Origin: Rhodobacterales bacterium
GTDB lineage: Bacteria; Pseudomonadota; Alphaproteobacteria; Rhizobiales; Stappiaceae
Reading direction: 5' to 3'
Assembly: GCA_008107755.1 (NCBI GenBank)
Contig: VIRH01000097.1
Span: 1 to 64,000, forward strand
Length of the DNA: 64,000 nucleotides
Positions 35,801 through 43,828 of this stretch are shown here, piece after piece (position 1 is the first letter of the stretch; each line of letters opens with the position of its first letter). The position numbers and the translations under genes are program-made. The notes under the pieces are model-generated. The model was not told where the DNA came from. It saw nothing but the letters and a program-made list of their open reading frames with translations, and searched no databases.

Positions 35801-36341
35801 TCTCAAGCGTCGCCTCGTCCGGGATGACGCGCATGCCGCGTCCGCCGCCGCCCCAGGAAGCCTTCAGCATGACCGGATAGCCGATCTCCCCTGCCATCCG
35901 CTTGATTTGGGAAATGTCGTCGGGCAGCGGCTCGGTGGCCGGCATGACCGGCACCCCCGCTTCGATCGCGAGATTGCGCGCGGCGACCTTGTTGCCGAGT
36001 CGGCGCATCGTTTCGGATTTCGGACCGATGAAGGTAATGCCGGCCGCCTCGCAGGCGTCGACGAATTCCGGGCTTTCCGACAGCAGCCCGTACCCTGGAT
36101 GGATGGCATCGGCCCCGGAGAGCCTGGCAACGCGGATGATCTCGTCGATGGAAAGATAGGCCTCGATCGGGCCGAGCCCCTTGCCGACCTGATAGGCTTC
36201 ATCGGACTTGAAGCGATGCAGGGCCAGCTTGTCCTGCTCGGCATAGATCGCGACGGTTTTCAGCCCCAGCTCGTTGGCGGCCCTGAACACCCGGATCGCA
36301 ATTTCCGACCTGTTTGCAACGAGAATCTTAGTTATCGCCAA
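32898..36341 (-). CDS. pyc: Pyruvate carboxylase
   Basis: A 1147-residue single-chain pyruvate carboxylase that makes oxaloacetate from pyruvate, bicarbonate and ATP. Order of domains: biotin carboxylase (about 1-460, beginning ITKILVANRSEIAIRVFRAA, with a GGGGRGM ATP loop), carboxyltransferase (about 535-810, RDAHQSLLATRMRT and the DTSG block), the tetramerisation region, and a C-terminal biotinyl domain with the biotin lysine in EAMKMET. The start is TTG at 36341, with a strong GGAGGAG eight to ten bases upstream; no ATG fits the conserved N-terminus. It faces an 861-bp non-coding region. Confidence 0.96.
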   Translation of the reverse strand: MAITKILVANRSEIAIRVFRAANELGLKTVAIYAEQDKLALHRFKSDEAYQVGKGLGPIEAYLSIDEIIRVARLSGADAIHPGYGLLSESPEFVDACEAAGITFIGPKSETMRRLGNKVAARNLAIEAGVPVMPATEPLPDDISQIKRMAGEIGYPVMLKASWGGGGRGMRVIPDEATLEKEVLAAKREAKAAFGKDEIYLEKLVERARHVEVQILGDGQGGLVHLFERDCSIQRRHQKVVERAPAPYLDETKRAELCEYGLKIGKAVNYRGAGTVEFLMDVDTGAVYFIEVNPRVQVEHTVTEEVTGVDIVQAQIKICEGARIGTPESGVPLQQDIHLHGHALQCRITTEDPDQNFIPDYGRITAYRGATGFGIRLDGGTAYSGAVITRFYDPLLEKVTAWAPTAEDARKRMDRALREFRIRGVATNLVFLENIISHPDFKANHYTTRFIDETPSLFEQTRRQDRATKLLTYIADVSVNGHPETKGRVRPPKDIAAPVIPDFGSDKPEGTRQLLDRLGPKGFADWMKEQNRALVTDTTMRDAHQSLLATRMRTNDIVNIAEAYASGLPTLFSLECWGGATFDVAMRFLTESPWERLHLIREKAPNILLQMLLRGSNGVGYTNYPDNVVKFFVKQAAENGVDLFRVFDCLNWVENMRVSMDAVQEAGKLCEGVLCYTGDMLDSARPKYDLKYYVGLAKELEAAGAHILGLKDMAGLLKPEAARILIRTLKEETGLPVHFHTHDTSGIAAATVLAAVEAGADAIDAAMDALSGLTSQPCLGSIVEALRNNERDTGLDAKTIRQISFYWEAVRTQYRAFESDLRFGASEVYLHEMPGGQFTNLKEQARSLGLETRWHEVAQAYADVNMMFGDIVKVTPSSKVVGDMALMMVSQGLTVADVKDPAKDVAFPESVVSMLHGDLGQSPGGWPEALQKKVLKGDDPITVRPGSLLENADLDAERKDAEEKTGHEIDDTELASYLMYPKVFTDFDKAQEQYGPTSVLPTPVYFYGLEQGDEIFVDLEPGKTLVVRCQAIGETDENGEKKVFFELNGQPRNVKVPDRAHGAVGASAKRKVEDGNAAHVGAPMPGVISTVAVSAGQDVTAGDVLVSIEAMKMETALHAERDGKIKEVLVTPGSQIDAKDLLVVYES

Positions 36342-36647
36342 TCGTTTTCTCCTCCAAAACACGCACGAGCGGAACAAACTTCTTCAGAAACTAGTACTTT
36401 GGCAGGCGAGACTTGAAAAGGGCCCTCTCGGCCGCGCGCGCTTCAAACCGACCTGCGATTGCTGCATGTGCACCGTTAACTCGCGGAGCGAGCACGTCAA
36501 TTCGGGTTAAGTGCCGGGAAGGTCGAGACTTTCAAAAAAATTGCAGCGCAACATGGCCAAGCCTCCAGATACGCCTTCGAGATACCTCGCCCTCATCGGC
36601 AAAGCCTTCCCTTCACGCCCCGTGCCCGAGCCGCGCAGGAGCCCCCT

Positions 36648-36666
36648 TCGTCCCGATCCGGGACGA
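36648..36666. repeat. 8-bp stem hairpin
   Basis: TCGTCCCG (36648-36655), ATC, CGGGACGA (36659-36666) is a perfect hairpin in the first half of the non-coding region. It could be part of a small RNA or of the pyc leader. No T-run follows on either strand. Confidence 0.45.
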
Positions 36667-36780
36667 CCGGCAGCGAAATGGTTTACGGCAAGGCGGACTC
36701 CTCCAGAACCGCACAATCCGCAATAGATCGCAGACCGCTGTGACACACAACATCTGGTAGGAACAAACGAGAAACCTGAA

Positions 36781-37021
36781 AGAGTCAGCGATTCGTCCGG
36801 GATTCGTTCACCCTGCACCCCATTCGTAAACCTGTCAGGGGCACGATCCGGGCGCAGGATTATCGAAAAATTAAATCTTGACACCGATTCGTCCAAAATC
36901 AGACCGACCGACTGAAAACGACTCAACCTCTTGAGCAGATTCACGATTTCGTGGTGAGTCACCGGGACAGAACCATATCTCGTAGGGACCAAATCGTGAA
37001 TCATGCAGAGTCAGCGATTCG
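36781..37021 (+). repeat. 15-bp direct repeat AGAGTCAGCGATTCG (two copies)
   Basis: AGAGTCAGCGATTCG occurs exactly at 36781-36795 and 37007-37021. Each copy holds two GANTC sites (GAGTC and GATTC, eight bases apart) and is followed by a related TCCGG...TCGTTC tail. A shorter relative, CCGATTCGTCC, lies at 36884-36894. The arrangement looks like a set of protein-binding repeats. Confidence 0.7.
36938..37002. repeat. 12-bp perfect inverted repeat
   Basis: GATTCACGATTT (36938-36949) and AAATCGTGAATC (36991-37002) are exact reverse complements with a 41-base loop that holds a further 11-base palindrome centred at 36958. Both arms start or end in a GANTC site. Confidence 0.7.
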
Positions 37022-37031
37022 GTTCCGCTTT

Positions 37032-37046
37032 GTTCCGGACTCGTTC
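37032..37046. promoter_or_regulatory. LexA-type SOS box upstream of the helicase gene
   Basis: GTTC-CGGACTC-GTTC matches the alphaproteobacterial LexA consensus GTTC-N7-GTTC exactly. It lies 157 bp before the helicase start. A one-mismatch version, GTCC-GGGATTC-GTTC, lies at 36795-36809 in the other copy of the repeat region. Both spacers contain a GANTC site. SOS control of the helicase is an inference. Confidence 0.5.
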
Positions 37047-37202
37047 TCCACAGGATTATCCGGCACGCGGCGGCACACCCGAAAAGCCAAAAGAAACGCG
37101 ACATCTCCCCGCTGCATGTGCTACGAACCCCGGCACCACATTTAGGCCACCGGCCGTCACATATGGCGCAGAGCCGAAAGCAGATCGACCGCAACCAACC
37201 TC

Positions 37203-40200
37203 ATGTCCCGTCCCACAAACCTGCAGCTGCCCCCGTCAGCCCGCTCCCGCACGGTGACGGCGGTCCTTGGACCGACCAACACGGGCAAGACCCATCTGGC
37301 AATCGAGCGGATGCTCGCGCAGAAGTCCGGTCTGATCGGTCTGCCCCTGCGCCTTCTGGCCCGGGAAGTCTACGGGCGGGTCGCCGATCGCGCCGGCGTC
37401 GATGCCGTCGCGCTGATTACCGGCGAAGAAAAGATCATTCCCAAGAATCCGCGCTTCTGGGTCTCGACCGTGGAAGCGATGCCGCTGGATCTTGAAACGG
37501 AATTCGTTGCCATCGACGAGGTGCAACTCGCCGGCAGTCTTGACCGGGGCCACGTCTTCACCGACCGCATCCTGAACCTTCGCGGCCGGTCGGAAACGCT
37601 TCTGCTTGGCTCCGCCACCGTGCGCCCGCTTCTGGAAAAACTGCTGCCGGGGCTCAATGTCATTACGCGTCCGCGCATGTCGATCCTGGAATATGCCGGC
37701 GCGAAGAAGGTCTCCCGGCTGCCGCCGCGCTCCGCCGTCGTCGCCTTTTCGGCGGGCGAGGTCTATTCGATCGCCGAACTGATCCGCCGCCAGCGTGGCG
37801 GTGCGGCTGTCGTGCTCGGCTCGCTCAGCCCGCGCACGCGCAATGCCCAGGTGGAGCTGTTCCAGAACGGCGACGTCGACCATCTCGTCGCCACCGACGC
37901 GATCGGCATGGGCCTGAATCTCGATGTTCACCACATCGCCTTTGCCGGCAACCGGAAATATGACGGCTATCAGTACCGCCAGCTTACCGCCGCCGAGATG
38001 GGACAGATCGCCGGGCGCGCCGGACGCCATACCAAGGACGGCACGTTCGGCGTGACCGGACGGGTCGATCCGCTGGGCGACGATCTTGTCGAACAGATTG
38101 AAACACACCACTTCGACAGCTTAAAAGTGCTGCAATGGCGCAACACTTCGCTGGATTTTTCATCCGCGAACGCCCTGCGCAACAGCCTTGAAATCGCCCC
38201 GCGCGAGGAGGGGCTGGCGCGGGTGCCGACGACGGACGATGTCACGGCGCTTGAACATTTATTGCGCGACCGCGAAATTTCCGACATGGCAAAGGGGGTA
38301 AAAGCGGTCGAATTGCTATGGGACGTGTGTCAGGTCCCCGACTATCGTAAGATAGCTCCTGCCAACCATGCGGAGCTTCTGAATACGATTTATTCCCATC
38401 TGATGCTTGAGAACGCCATCGCGGACGACTGGTTCACGCGTCAATTGGCCTTCGCAGACCGCACAGATGGTGATATCGACACACTCGCGAACCGGATCGC
38501 GCATATCCGGACCTGGACTTATGTCGCCAACCGTCCCGACTGGCTGGCCGATCCGGCCCATTGGCAGGGCGTGACGCGCGACATAGAAGACAAACTATCT
38601 GACGCCCTCCACGAGCGGTTGACCCAGCGCTTCGTGGATCGGCGGACAAGTGTATTGATGCGACGTTTGAGAGAGAACGCGATGCTGGAAGCAGAAATTA
38701 CATCGAGCGGAGATGTGCTCGTGGAAGGTCAGCACATCGGGAATCTGCTTGGCTTCCGGTTTGCCCCCGACGCGGCGGCCGAAGGTGAGGACGGCAAGAC
38801 CGTGCGCGCGGCAGCGCAAAAGGCCCTGGCGACCGAAATTGAATCCCGTGCTGAAAAACTCGGAAAATCGGACAACACCGATTTCGTGCTGACCTCGGAG
38901 GGCCTGATCCGCTGGCGGGGAGAACCCGTGGCAAGGCTGATCGCGGGCGAAGACGTGCTGTCTCCGTCCGTTCTTCTGCTTGCCGACGAGCACCTGAACG
39001 GACCGGCACGCGAAGCCGTGCAAGGACGGCTCGACCTGTGGATCAGGGCGCAGATCGACACGCTGCTGAAGCCGCTGATCGACCTGAAGGGCGGCGAAGG
39101 TCTTGAAGGCCTCGCACGCGGCATCGCCTTCCGCATCGTGGAAGGTCTCGGAATTCTGGAGCGCCACGAAGCCTCCGACGAAATCCGCCAGCTCGATCAG
39201 GACATGCGCGCCTCCCTGCGCAAGCACGGCATCCGCTTTGGTGCCTACACGATTTTCGTGCCTGCCCTGCTGAAACCGGCTCCGAGCCAGTTGCTTGCCC
39301 AGCTCTGGGCGCTGAAGCACGGCTCTCTCGACATGAACGGCATGACGGAACTGCCGCAGCTTTCCGCCTCCGGCCGCACGTCCATTCCGGTCGACGAGAC
39401 CATAAACAAGGCACTTTACAAGGTCGTCGGCTTCCGGGTCTGTGGTCCGCGCGCCGTTCGCGTCGATATTCTGGAACGCCTCGCCGATCTCATCCGCCCG
39501 CTCATTGCCTGGAAGCCGCTCGATGCGGATGTGGCCCCGCCGGAAGGCGCGATCGAACAAGGCGGTGGATTTACGGTGACGGTCGCGATGACCTCCCTGC
39601 TTGGCTGTGCCGGCGAGGATTTCTCCGCCGTTCTGAAATCCCTCGGTTATCGTGTGGAGACCAGGGAAGTTCAGCGGCCCGTGACGGCAGAGTCCGCCAA
39701 CGAGACCGCCGCACCTGCAAGCGAAGCAGCTCCGGCACCAACAGGCGACACGGGCGAGACACCCGCTGCCGAGGACGCCGCATCGACTGATGCTACGCCA
39801 GAGGAAACGCCAGCAGAAACCACAGCCGAAGTTGAACCGGCCGCAGCACACGAAATCGCAGCTTCGGAAAGCGCCGAAGACACTGCAGTTTCCCCGGCAG
39901 ATGCCGAGGGTACTGGCGAAGAACCCGCTTCGGCCGAGGCCGCAGTGGCAGATGAGCCTGCTCCGGACAGCGGCGAAGCAGGGGATGCTGCGCAGACGAC
40001 AACGGACGCAGAGACGGCAACGGACACAGAGACCGCACCGGCAGAAGACGGCGTTGCAGCTTCCGGCGAAACGGAAACTGTTACCATCGAGATCTGGCGC
40101 CCGGGCCGGTTCGAGCGGCGCCCGCGCGGCCGTCAGGATCAGCGGCGCGGCGACAACCGCAAGGGACAGGGGCCGAAGGGCGCCCAGGGTCACGGCCACC

Positions 40201-40391
40201 AGGGCGAGAAACGCCAGGGCAAGGGACCTGGCAAGGGCGGCCCGAACCGCAACCGCGGTGGCCAGAAAGGCTTTGAAGGTCAGGGCCGCCGTGACAGCAG
40301 GCCCCCGAAGGACAAGCCCATTGATCCCAACTCGCCCTTCGCGGCACTGCTCGCGCTGAAGGCGGATATGGACAACAAGGACAAAAAGTAA
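37203..40391 (+). CDS. Suv3-like DEVQ-box RNA helicase with acidic and RG-rich C-terminal tail
   Basis: A 1062-residue SF2 helicase related to the mitochondrial degradosome helicase Suv3. Motif I GPTNTGKT (23-30), motif II DEVQ (105-108), motif III GSAT (136-139) and motif [10 protein letters not shown] (268-275) are all present. The central region (about 300-815) contains the Suv3-type C-terminal domains. Residues about 822-960 are a low-complexity acidic stretch of Ala, Glu, Thr and Pro, followed by an RG/KG-rich basic tail ([17 protein letters not shown] onward) to the end. Its product probably unwinds RNA in decay or ribosome assembly. The stop codon may overlap the next gene's start. Confidence 0.9.
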   Translation: MSRPTNLQLPPSARSRTVTAVLGPTNTGKTHLAIERMLAQKSGLIGLPLRLLAREVYGRVADRAGVDAVALITGEEKIIPKNPRFWVSTVEAMPLDLETEFVAIDEVQLAGSLDRGHVFTDRILNLRGRSETLLLGSATVRPLLEKLLPGLNVITRPRMSILEYAGAKKVSRLPPRSAVVAFSAGEVYSIAELIRRQRGGAAVVLGSLSPRTRNAQVELFQNGDVDHLVATDAIGMGLNLDVHHIAFAGNRKYDGYQYRQLTAAEMGQIAGRAGRHTKDGTFGVTGRVDPLGDDLVEQIETHHFDSLKVLQWRNTSLDFSSANALRNSLEIAPREEGLARVPTTDDVTALEHLLRDREISDMAKGVKAVELLWDVCQVPDYRKIAPANHAELLNTIYSHLMLENAIADDWFTRQLAFADRTDGDIDTLANRIAHIRTWTYVANRPDWLADPAHWQGVTRDIEDKLSDALHERLTQRFVDRRTSVLMRRLRENAMLEAEITSSGDVLVEGQHIGNLLGFRFAPDAAAEGEDGKTVRAAAQKALATEIESRAEKLGKSDNTDFVLTSEGLIRWRGEPVARLIAGEDVLSPSVLLLADEHLNGPAREAVQGRLDLWIRAQIDTLLKPLIDLKGGEGLEGLARGIAFRIVEGLGILERHEASDEIRQLDQDMRASLRKHGIRFGAYTIFVPALLKPAPSQLLAQLWALKHGSLDMNGMTELPQLSASGRTSIPVDETINKALYKVVGFRVCGPRAVRVDILERLADLIRPLIAWKPLDADVAPPEGAIEQGGGFTVTVAMTSLLGCAGEDFSAVLKSLGYRVETREVQRPVTAESANETAAPASEAAPAPTGDTGETPAAEDAASTDATPEETPAETTAEVEPAAAHEIAASESAEDTAVSPADAEGTGEEPASAEAAVADEPAPDSGEAGDAAQTTTDAETATDTETAPAEDGVAASGETETVTIEIWRPGRFERRPRGRQDQRRGDNRKGQGPKGAQGHGHQGEKRQGKGPGKGGPNRNRGGQKGFEGQGRRDSRPPKDKPIDPNSPFAALLALKADMDNKDKK

Positions 40392-40792
40392 TTCCGACCC
40401 CGCAGACACACGCTGCCGGTGGCAGCCTGCGCATAGACAAGTGGCTCTGGTTCGCCAGGGTCACAAAATCCCGCTCGCTGGCGCAAAAGCTGGCCACCTC
40501 CGGTCACGTGCGCGTCAACAAGGACAAGATTGCCTCCGCCAGCAAGACGATAAAGCCGGGCGACGTTCTGACGGTGGTCCTGGAACGGCGCGTTCTCGTG
40601 CTGAAGGTCGTGGCGCTCGGCACCCGGCGCGGACCCTACGAGGAAGCCCGCCTGCTCTACGAAGACCTGTCACCGGCCCCACCTCCAAAGGCGGAAGCCC
40701 CCCCTGCCCCGCCCGGGCAGCGCGAAGCAGGCGCCGGACGGCCAACGAAACGCGAACGACGCAAGATCGACGCCTTTCGAGGCGACATCTGA
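40391..40792 (+). CDS. S4-domain RNA-binding protein (HslR/Hsp15-like), non-standard start
   Basis: About 133 residues with a clear S4 domain: [20 protein letters not shown], then [24 protein letters not shown] Pro/Ala-rich linker and a basic end ([13 protein letters not shown]) follow. Hsp15-type proteins bind stalled 50S subunits carrying peptidyl-tRNA. No ATG, GTG or TTG lies in frame between the upstream stop at 40322 and the S4 domain. ATT at 40391, directly after AAGGACAAAAAGTA and overlapping the helicase TAA, is the best start; the GTG at 40508 would cut off half the domain. A sequencing error is the alternative. Confidence 0.75.
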   Translation: MPTPQTHAAGGSLRIDKWLWFARVTKSRSLAQKLATSGHVRVNKDKIASASKTIKPGDVLTVVLERRVLVLKVVALGTRRGPYEEARLLYEDLSPAPPPKAEAPPAPPGQREAGAGRPTKRERRKIDAFRGDI

Positions 40793-41010
40793 AGCAGATT
40801 TCGGCAAGAGACGCCAAAACGGAATATCTTTCTCCATCCGGCCCTGATTGCGTCATCCTGTGCGCTTGCACGTTCCAGCCAAAAACGATACCCAACTGCG
40901 AACACAGATTTTTAGCCTTGCGCCTCCGGGTCGGAGTGCTGCAGGCACAGACAGCCGACCGGGTTCGGGTTTCCTCCCGACGAGCCCGGCGGCACCGAGC
41001 GAGGGAACCG

Positions 41011-41343
41011 ATGACCTACGTCGTCACAGACAATTGCATCAAATGCAAATACACCGATTGTGTCGAAGTCTGCCCGGTGGACTGTTTCTATGAGGGCGAG
41101 AACTTTCTCGTCATCAATCCGGACGAATGCATCGACTGCGGCGTCTGTGAGCCGGAGTGCCCTGCGGAAGCCATTCTTCCCGATACCGAGCCGGGCCTTG
41201 AAAAGTGGATCGAGCTGAACGCCGAATACTCGGAAAAGTGGCCGAACATCACTGAAAAGAAAGATCCCCTGCCCGATGCGGAGAAATTCGACGGTCAGGA
41301 AAACAAGCTGGAAAAGTATTTCTCCGCCAATCCGGCGTCCTGA
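41011..41343 (+). CDS. fdxA: Seven-iron ferredoxin FdxA
   Basis: A 110-residue 3Fe-4S/4Fe-4S ferredoxin with the cysteine pattern [17 protein letters not shown] followed by [12 protein letters not shown]. The C-terminal extension ([21 protein letters not shown]) is typical of alphaproteobacterial FdxA. It is a cytoplasmic low-potential electron carrier. GAGGGAAC precedes the ATG at 41011. It lies between the S4 gene and carD, an order I recall as common in Rhizobiales. Confidence 0.95.
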   Translation: MTYVVTDNCIKCKYTDCVEVCPVDCFYEGENFLVINPDECIDCGVCEPECPAEAILPDTEPGLEKWIELNAEYSEKWPNITEKKDPLPDAEKFDGQENKLEKYFSANPAS

Positions 41344-41804
41344 GACCGCGTGACCTTAACTGCGGCAGACTGCCGCAACGGGGACAAAGCGTGGACGGAA
41401 AGTACGATTCCATCCGACATTTCAGCTACCTGCCGGATTGCTTCCGGCGGGACGATTGTTGTTTTTCCGCCAGCTCAAAGCACGGCGCTTTAATTTTCCA
41501 CAAAAGTATGTTATTTATTATAGTCTAGTCGCCAACCACGAGAGCAACCCCTCAAAAGGAGTCTGATCTAACGCATGCCGGGCTACAACATTCCGGGCAG
41601 CGCAAGGTCCCGGCAGCTCATAATGACTGATCAAGGTTCTAAAGTGGAATTTGTCGACTGACCACCCCTGACACGCCACCTATCAACAGGCGTTCCTGAC
41701 CGGATCGCACTGCGGCAGGCGTGTCACATAAGAACAGGGGACCGCACGGCGGTCCGTTTCCGGTCCCGCAGGGCCGATACAACTGCGCAGGAGAGAACAC
41801 GAGA
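41344..41804 (+). promoter_or_regulatory. CarD promoter/leader region with possible 28-codon upstream ORF
   Basis: A 461-bp gap. From about 41490 to 41530 it is markedly AT-rich (TTTAATTTTCCACAAAAG followed by a TTATTTATTATAG run), the likely promoter of carD. Downstream of it AAAAGGAG lies 12 bases before an ATG at 41575 that opens a 28-codon frame (MPGYNIPGS..., stop at 41661). This could be a leader peptide in the long carD transcript; I cannot tell whether it is translated. Confidence 0.4.
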
Positions 41805-42392
41805 ATGGCAACGAACACCAAGAAGACCGCGCAGCGTCAAGGATTCAAGACTGGCGAACATATCGTTTACCCGGCACACGGCGTCGGCCAGATTACCGCC
41901 ATCGAAGAGCAGAACGTTGCAGGCCACTCTTTGGAGTTGCTCGTCATCGTTTTTGAACAGGACAAGATGACCCTTCGTGTCCCGGTTGCGAAGATTGCCT
42001 CCGTCGGCATGCGCAAACTCGGCGACCCGGCAGCGGTCAAGAAAGCTCTGGAAACCGTTCGCGGCCGTCCGCGCGTCAAGCGCACCATGTGGAGCCGTCG
42101 TGCGCAGGAATATGAAGCAAAGATCAATTCCGGCGATCTGATCTCGATCTCCGAAGTTGTCCGCGACCTCTACCGTTCCGAAAACCAGCCGGAACAGTCC
42201 TATTCCGAACGCCAGCTCTATGAAGCCGCGCTTGACCGCATGGCTCGTGAAATCGCAGCCGTGAACAAGTGCTCGGAAACCGAGGCGATCAAGCAGATCG
42301 AGCAGAACCTCGCGAAGTCCCCGAGCCGGCTCAAGGCAGCTGCCGAAGAAGCCGAAGCGGAAGAAGAAGACGGCAAGGAAGAAGCCGCCTGA
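41805..42392 (+). CDS. carD: CarD-family transcriptional regulator
   Basis: A 195-residue CarD. The N-terminal RNA-polymerase-interaction domain starts GEHIVYPAHGVGQI and holds the MTLRVPVAKI block; a helical DNA-contacting domain follows (RRAQEYEAKINSGDLISISEVVRDLY), and the end is a run of Glu, Ala and Lys. CarD binds the polymerase beta subunit and stabilises open complexes, with effects on rRNA and stress genes. The ATG at 41805 gives the conserved N-terminus. A strong terminator follows. Confidence 0.95.
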   Translation: MATNTKKTAQRQGFKTGEHIVYPAHGVGQITAIEEQNVAGHSLELLVIVFEQDKMTLRVPVAKIASVGMRKLGDPAAVKKALETVRGRPRVKRTMWSRRAQEYEAKINSGDLISISEVVRDLYRSENQPEQSYSERQLYEAALDRMAREIAAVNKCSETEAIKQIEQNLAKSPSRLKAAAEEAEAEEEDGKEEAA

Positions 42393-42429
42393 TTTTCAAC
42401 CGACCGGTTGCAGCAACGCTGAATATCGA

Positions 42430-42461
42430 AAGGCCCGGAGCGATCCGGGCCTTTTGCTTTT
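42430..42461 (+). terminator. Rho-independent terminator of carD
   Basis: AAGGCCCGGA (42430-42439), GCGA, TCCGGGCCTT (42444-42453) is a perfect 10-bp stem followed by TTGCTTTT. It lies about 40 bases after the carD stop. Confidence 0.9.
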
Positions 42462-42646
42462 GACATGCCACCCCGTTGCTCTCCACCAAATCAAGCCGCG
42501 CAGGTCTCACAGAAGGGCATCCGCACAGCCGATCGGCCACCTCCTTCATGCGCATTTGCGTCGTCCGGCTTGGCCCTTCAGGCGCTTTTTGCTCGCGCGC
42601 TCTTCACGCAGAAGTGCACAAATTCTGCCCCCGTGGTGCACGGAAG

Positions 42647-42672
42647 TGATCTAACCTGATCTTCGATACGTA
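42647..42672 (+). promoter_or_regulatory. Candidate RpoE/ChrR-type (ECF11) promoter of rpoH2
   Basis: TGATC (42647-42651), 17 bases, then CGTA (42669-42672) resembles the promoters used by the singlet-oxygen sigma factor RpoE of Rhodobacter, which there drives the second rpoH gene. It lies 33 bp before the rpoH start. Spacing and sequence fit only approximately, and the sigma factor itself is not in this window. Confidence 0.45.
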
Positions 42673-42704
42673 GTTTCCCCGATCAAGACATCGGAGCGTC
42701 GATC

Positions 42705-43568
42705 ATGTCCCTGAGCGAAAAACGACAGTTTGTTCAAGCAGCAATGAAAGCGCCCTATCTCACCCGTGAGGAGGAAATGGAGCTTGCGCTTCGATGGCGT
42801 GACAACCGGGATGAAAAGGCACTTGAAAAACTGTCCCTCTCCCACACGCGTCTCGTGATCGCTGTGGCGTCCCGGTTCCGCAATTTCGGCCTGTCGCTCG
42901 GCGACCTGATTCAGGAGGGCCATGTCGGCCTGCTCGAAGCCGCGGCCCGCTTCGAGCCAGAGCGCGAGGTCCGCTTTTCGACTTATGCAACATGGTGGAT
43001 ACGCGCCTCGATCCAGGACTACATCCTGCGGAACTGGTCGATCGTGCGCGGCGGCACCTCCTCGTCTCAGAAAGCACTGTTCTTCAACCTCCGCCGGCTG
43101 CGCGCAAAACTTTCAAACAACCAGACCCCGCTGACCGACAGCGAATTGCACCAGAAGATCGCGGATGCGATCGGCGTCAAGCAGTCAGACGTGGCTCTGA
43201 TGAACGCGCGCCTGTCGGGTCCGGACACTTCGCTGAATGCCCCGGTGACGGACAGCGACGGCTCCAGTGCCGACAAGCAGGATTTCCTCGTTTCCGAAGC
43301 CCCGCTGCCAGACGAGATCGTCACAGGCAGCATCGACACCGAAAGACGCCAGAAATGGCTGCGCTCGGCCCTTGCCGTGCTGAGCGAACGCGAGCTGAAG
43401 ATTGTGCACGAGCGCCGGCTGACCGAAGAAGGCGCCACCCTGGAATCGCTCGGCACCAAGCTCGGCATTTCCAAGGAACGTGTGCGCCAGATCGAAAGCC
43501 GGGCCATGGAAAAACTGAAGACGGCGCTGCTCGCGGCCCAGCCGGATCGCGCCGTCTACCAGATGTAG
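42705..43568 (+). CDS. rpoH2: RNA polymerase sigma-32 factor, RpoH2 type
   Basis: A 287-residue sigma factor. Region 2 includes LSHTRLVIAVASRF, LIQEGHVGLLEAAARFEPEREVRFSTYATWWIRASIQDY; the RpoH box QKALFFNLRRLR is at 122-133; region 4 ends with LGTKLGISKERVRQIESRAMEKLK. The RpoH box marks it as a heat-shock-type sigma. The short N-terminus (MSLSEKRQFVQAA) and the RWRDNRDEKAL linker are those of the RpoHII branch rather than the main RpoHI, so oxidative rather than heat stress is the likely trigger. Confidence 0.9.
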   Translation: MSLSEKRQFVQAAMKAPYLTREEEMELALRWRDNRDEKALEKLSLSHTRLVIAVASRFRNFGLSLGDLIQEGHVGLLEAAARFEPEREVRFSTYATWWIRASIQDYILRNWSIVRGGTSSSQKALFFNLRRLRAKLSNNQTPLTDSELHQKIADAIGVKQSDVALMNARLSGPDTSLNAPVTDSDGSSADKQDFLVSEAPLPDEIVTGSIDTERRQKWLRSALAVLSERELKIVHERRLTEEGATLESLGTKLGISKERVRQIESRAMEKLKTALLAAQPDRAVYQM

Positions 43569-43828
43569 GCTCCTCCTCGGAGCTGCCCGTTTCACCCTGG
43601 CAACAGGAGCCGGATGACCGGCTTCTGCGCCATGGGAGCCAATGGCTACGTTTTCGGCATCACGGCGAGGCAGCACGCACGGCGTGCTCCGGGAAACTCA
43701 CCTTTGAAGACCGCAGCCCCTTCCTGACAGATGGACGTCAGCTCTCCCTTCCGGGATCTCCGCCTGGTTGCGGACGCGACAAGGATGAGGACGCTGAGCG
43801 TTTGTGCGCCGCGCCCTCGCACCTTCGC

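Larger units (their letters stand above)
36342..37202. other. Long non-coding region with GANTC cluster, repeats and dyads
   Basis: This 861-bp gap between pyruvate carboxylase and the helicase gene has no credible gene on either strand; the open frames in it have unnatural compositions. Between 36696 and 37042 it holds 12 GANTC sites (36696, 36782, 36790, 36801, 36886, 36920, 36938, 36956, 36998, 37008, 37016, 37038), about tenfold more than expected at this GC content. GANTC is the target of the CcrM methyltransferase. It also holds a 15-bp direct repeat, a 12-bp inverted repeat, a palindrome GGTGAGTCACC (36953-36963), and promoter-like TTGACA near 36878-36883. Possible roles are a cell-cycle-controlled promoter, a replication-associated site or an RNA gene. 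Confidence 0.7.

Noticed and set aside
36507..37004. A 165-codon reverse-strand open frame in the non-coding region
   Set aside because: Composition is not protein-like, no motif or ribosome site is seen, and it runs through the repeats and GANTC cluster.
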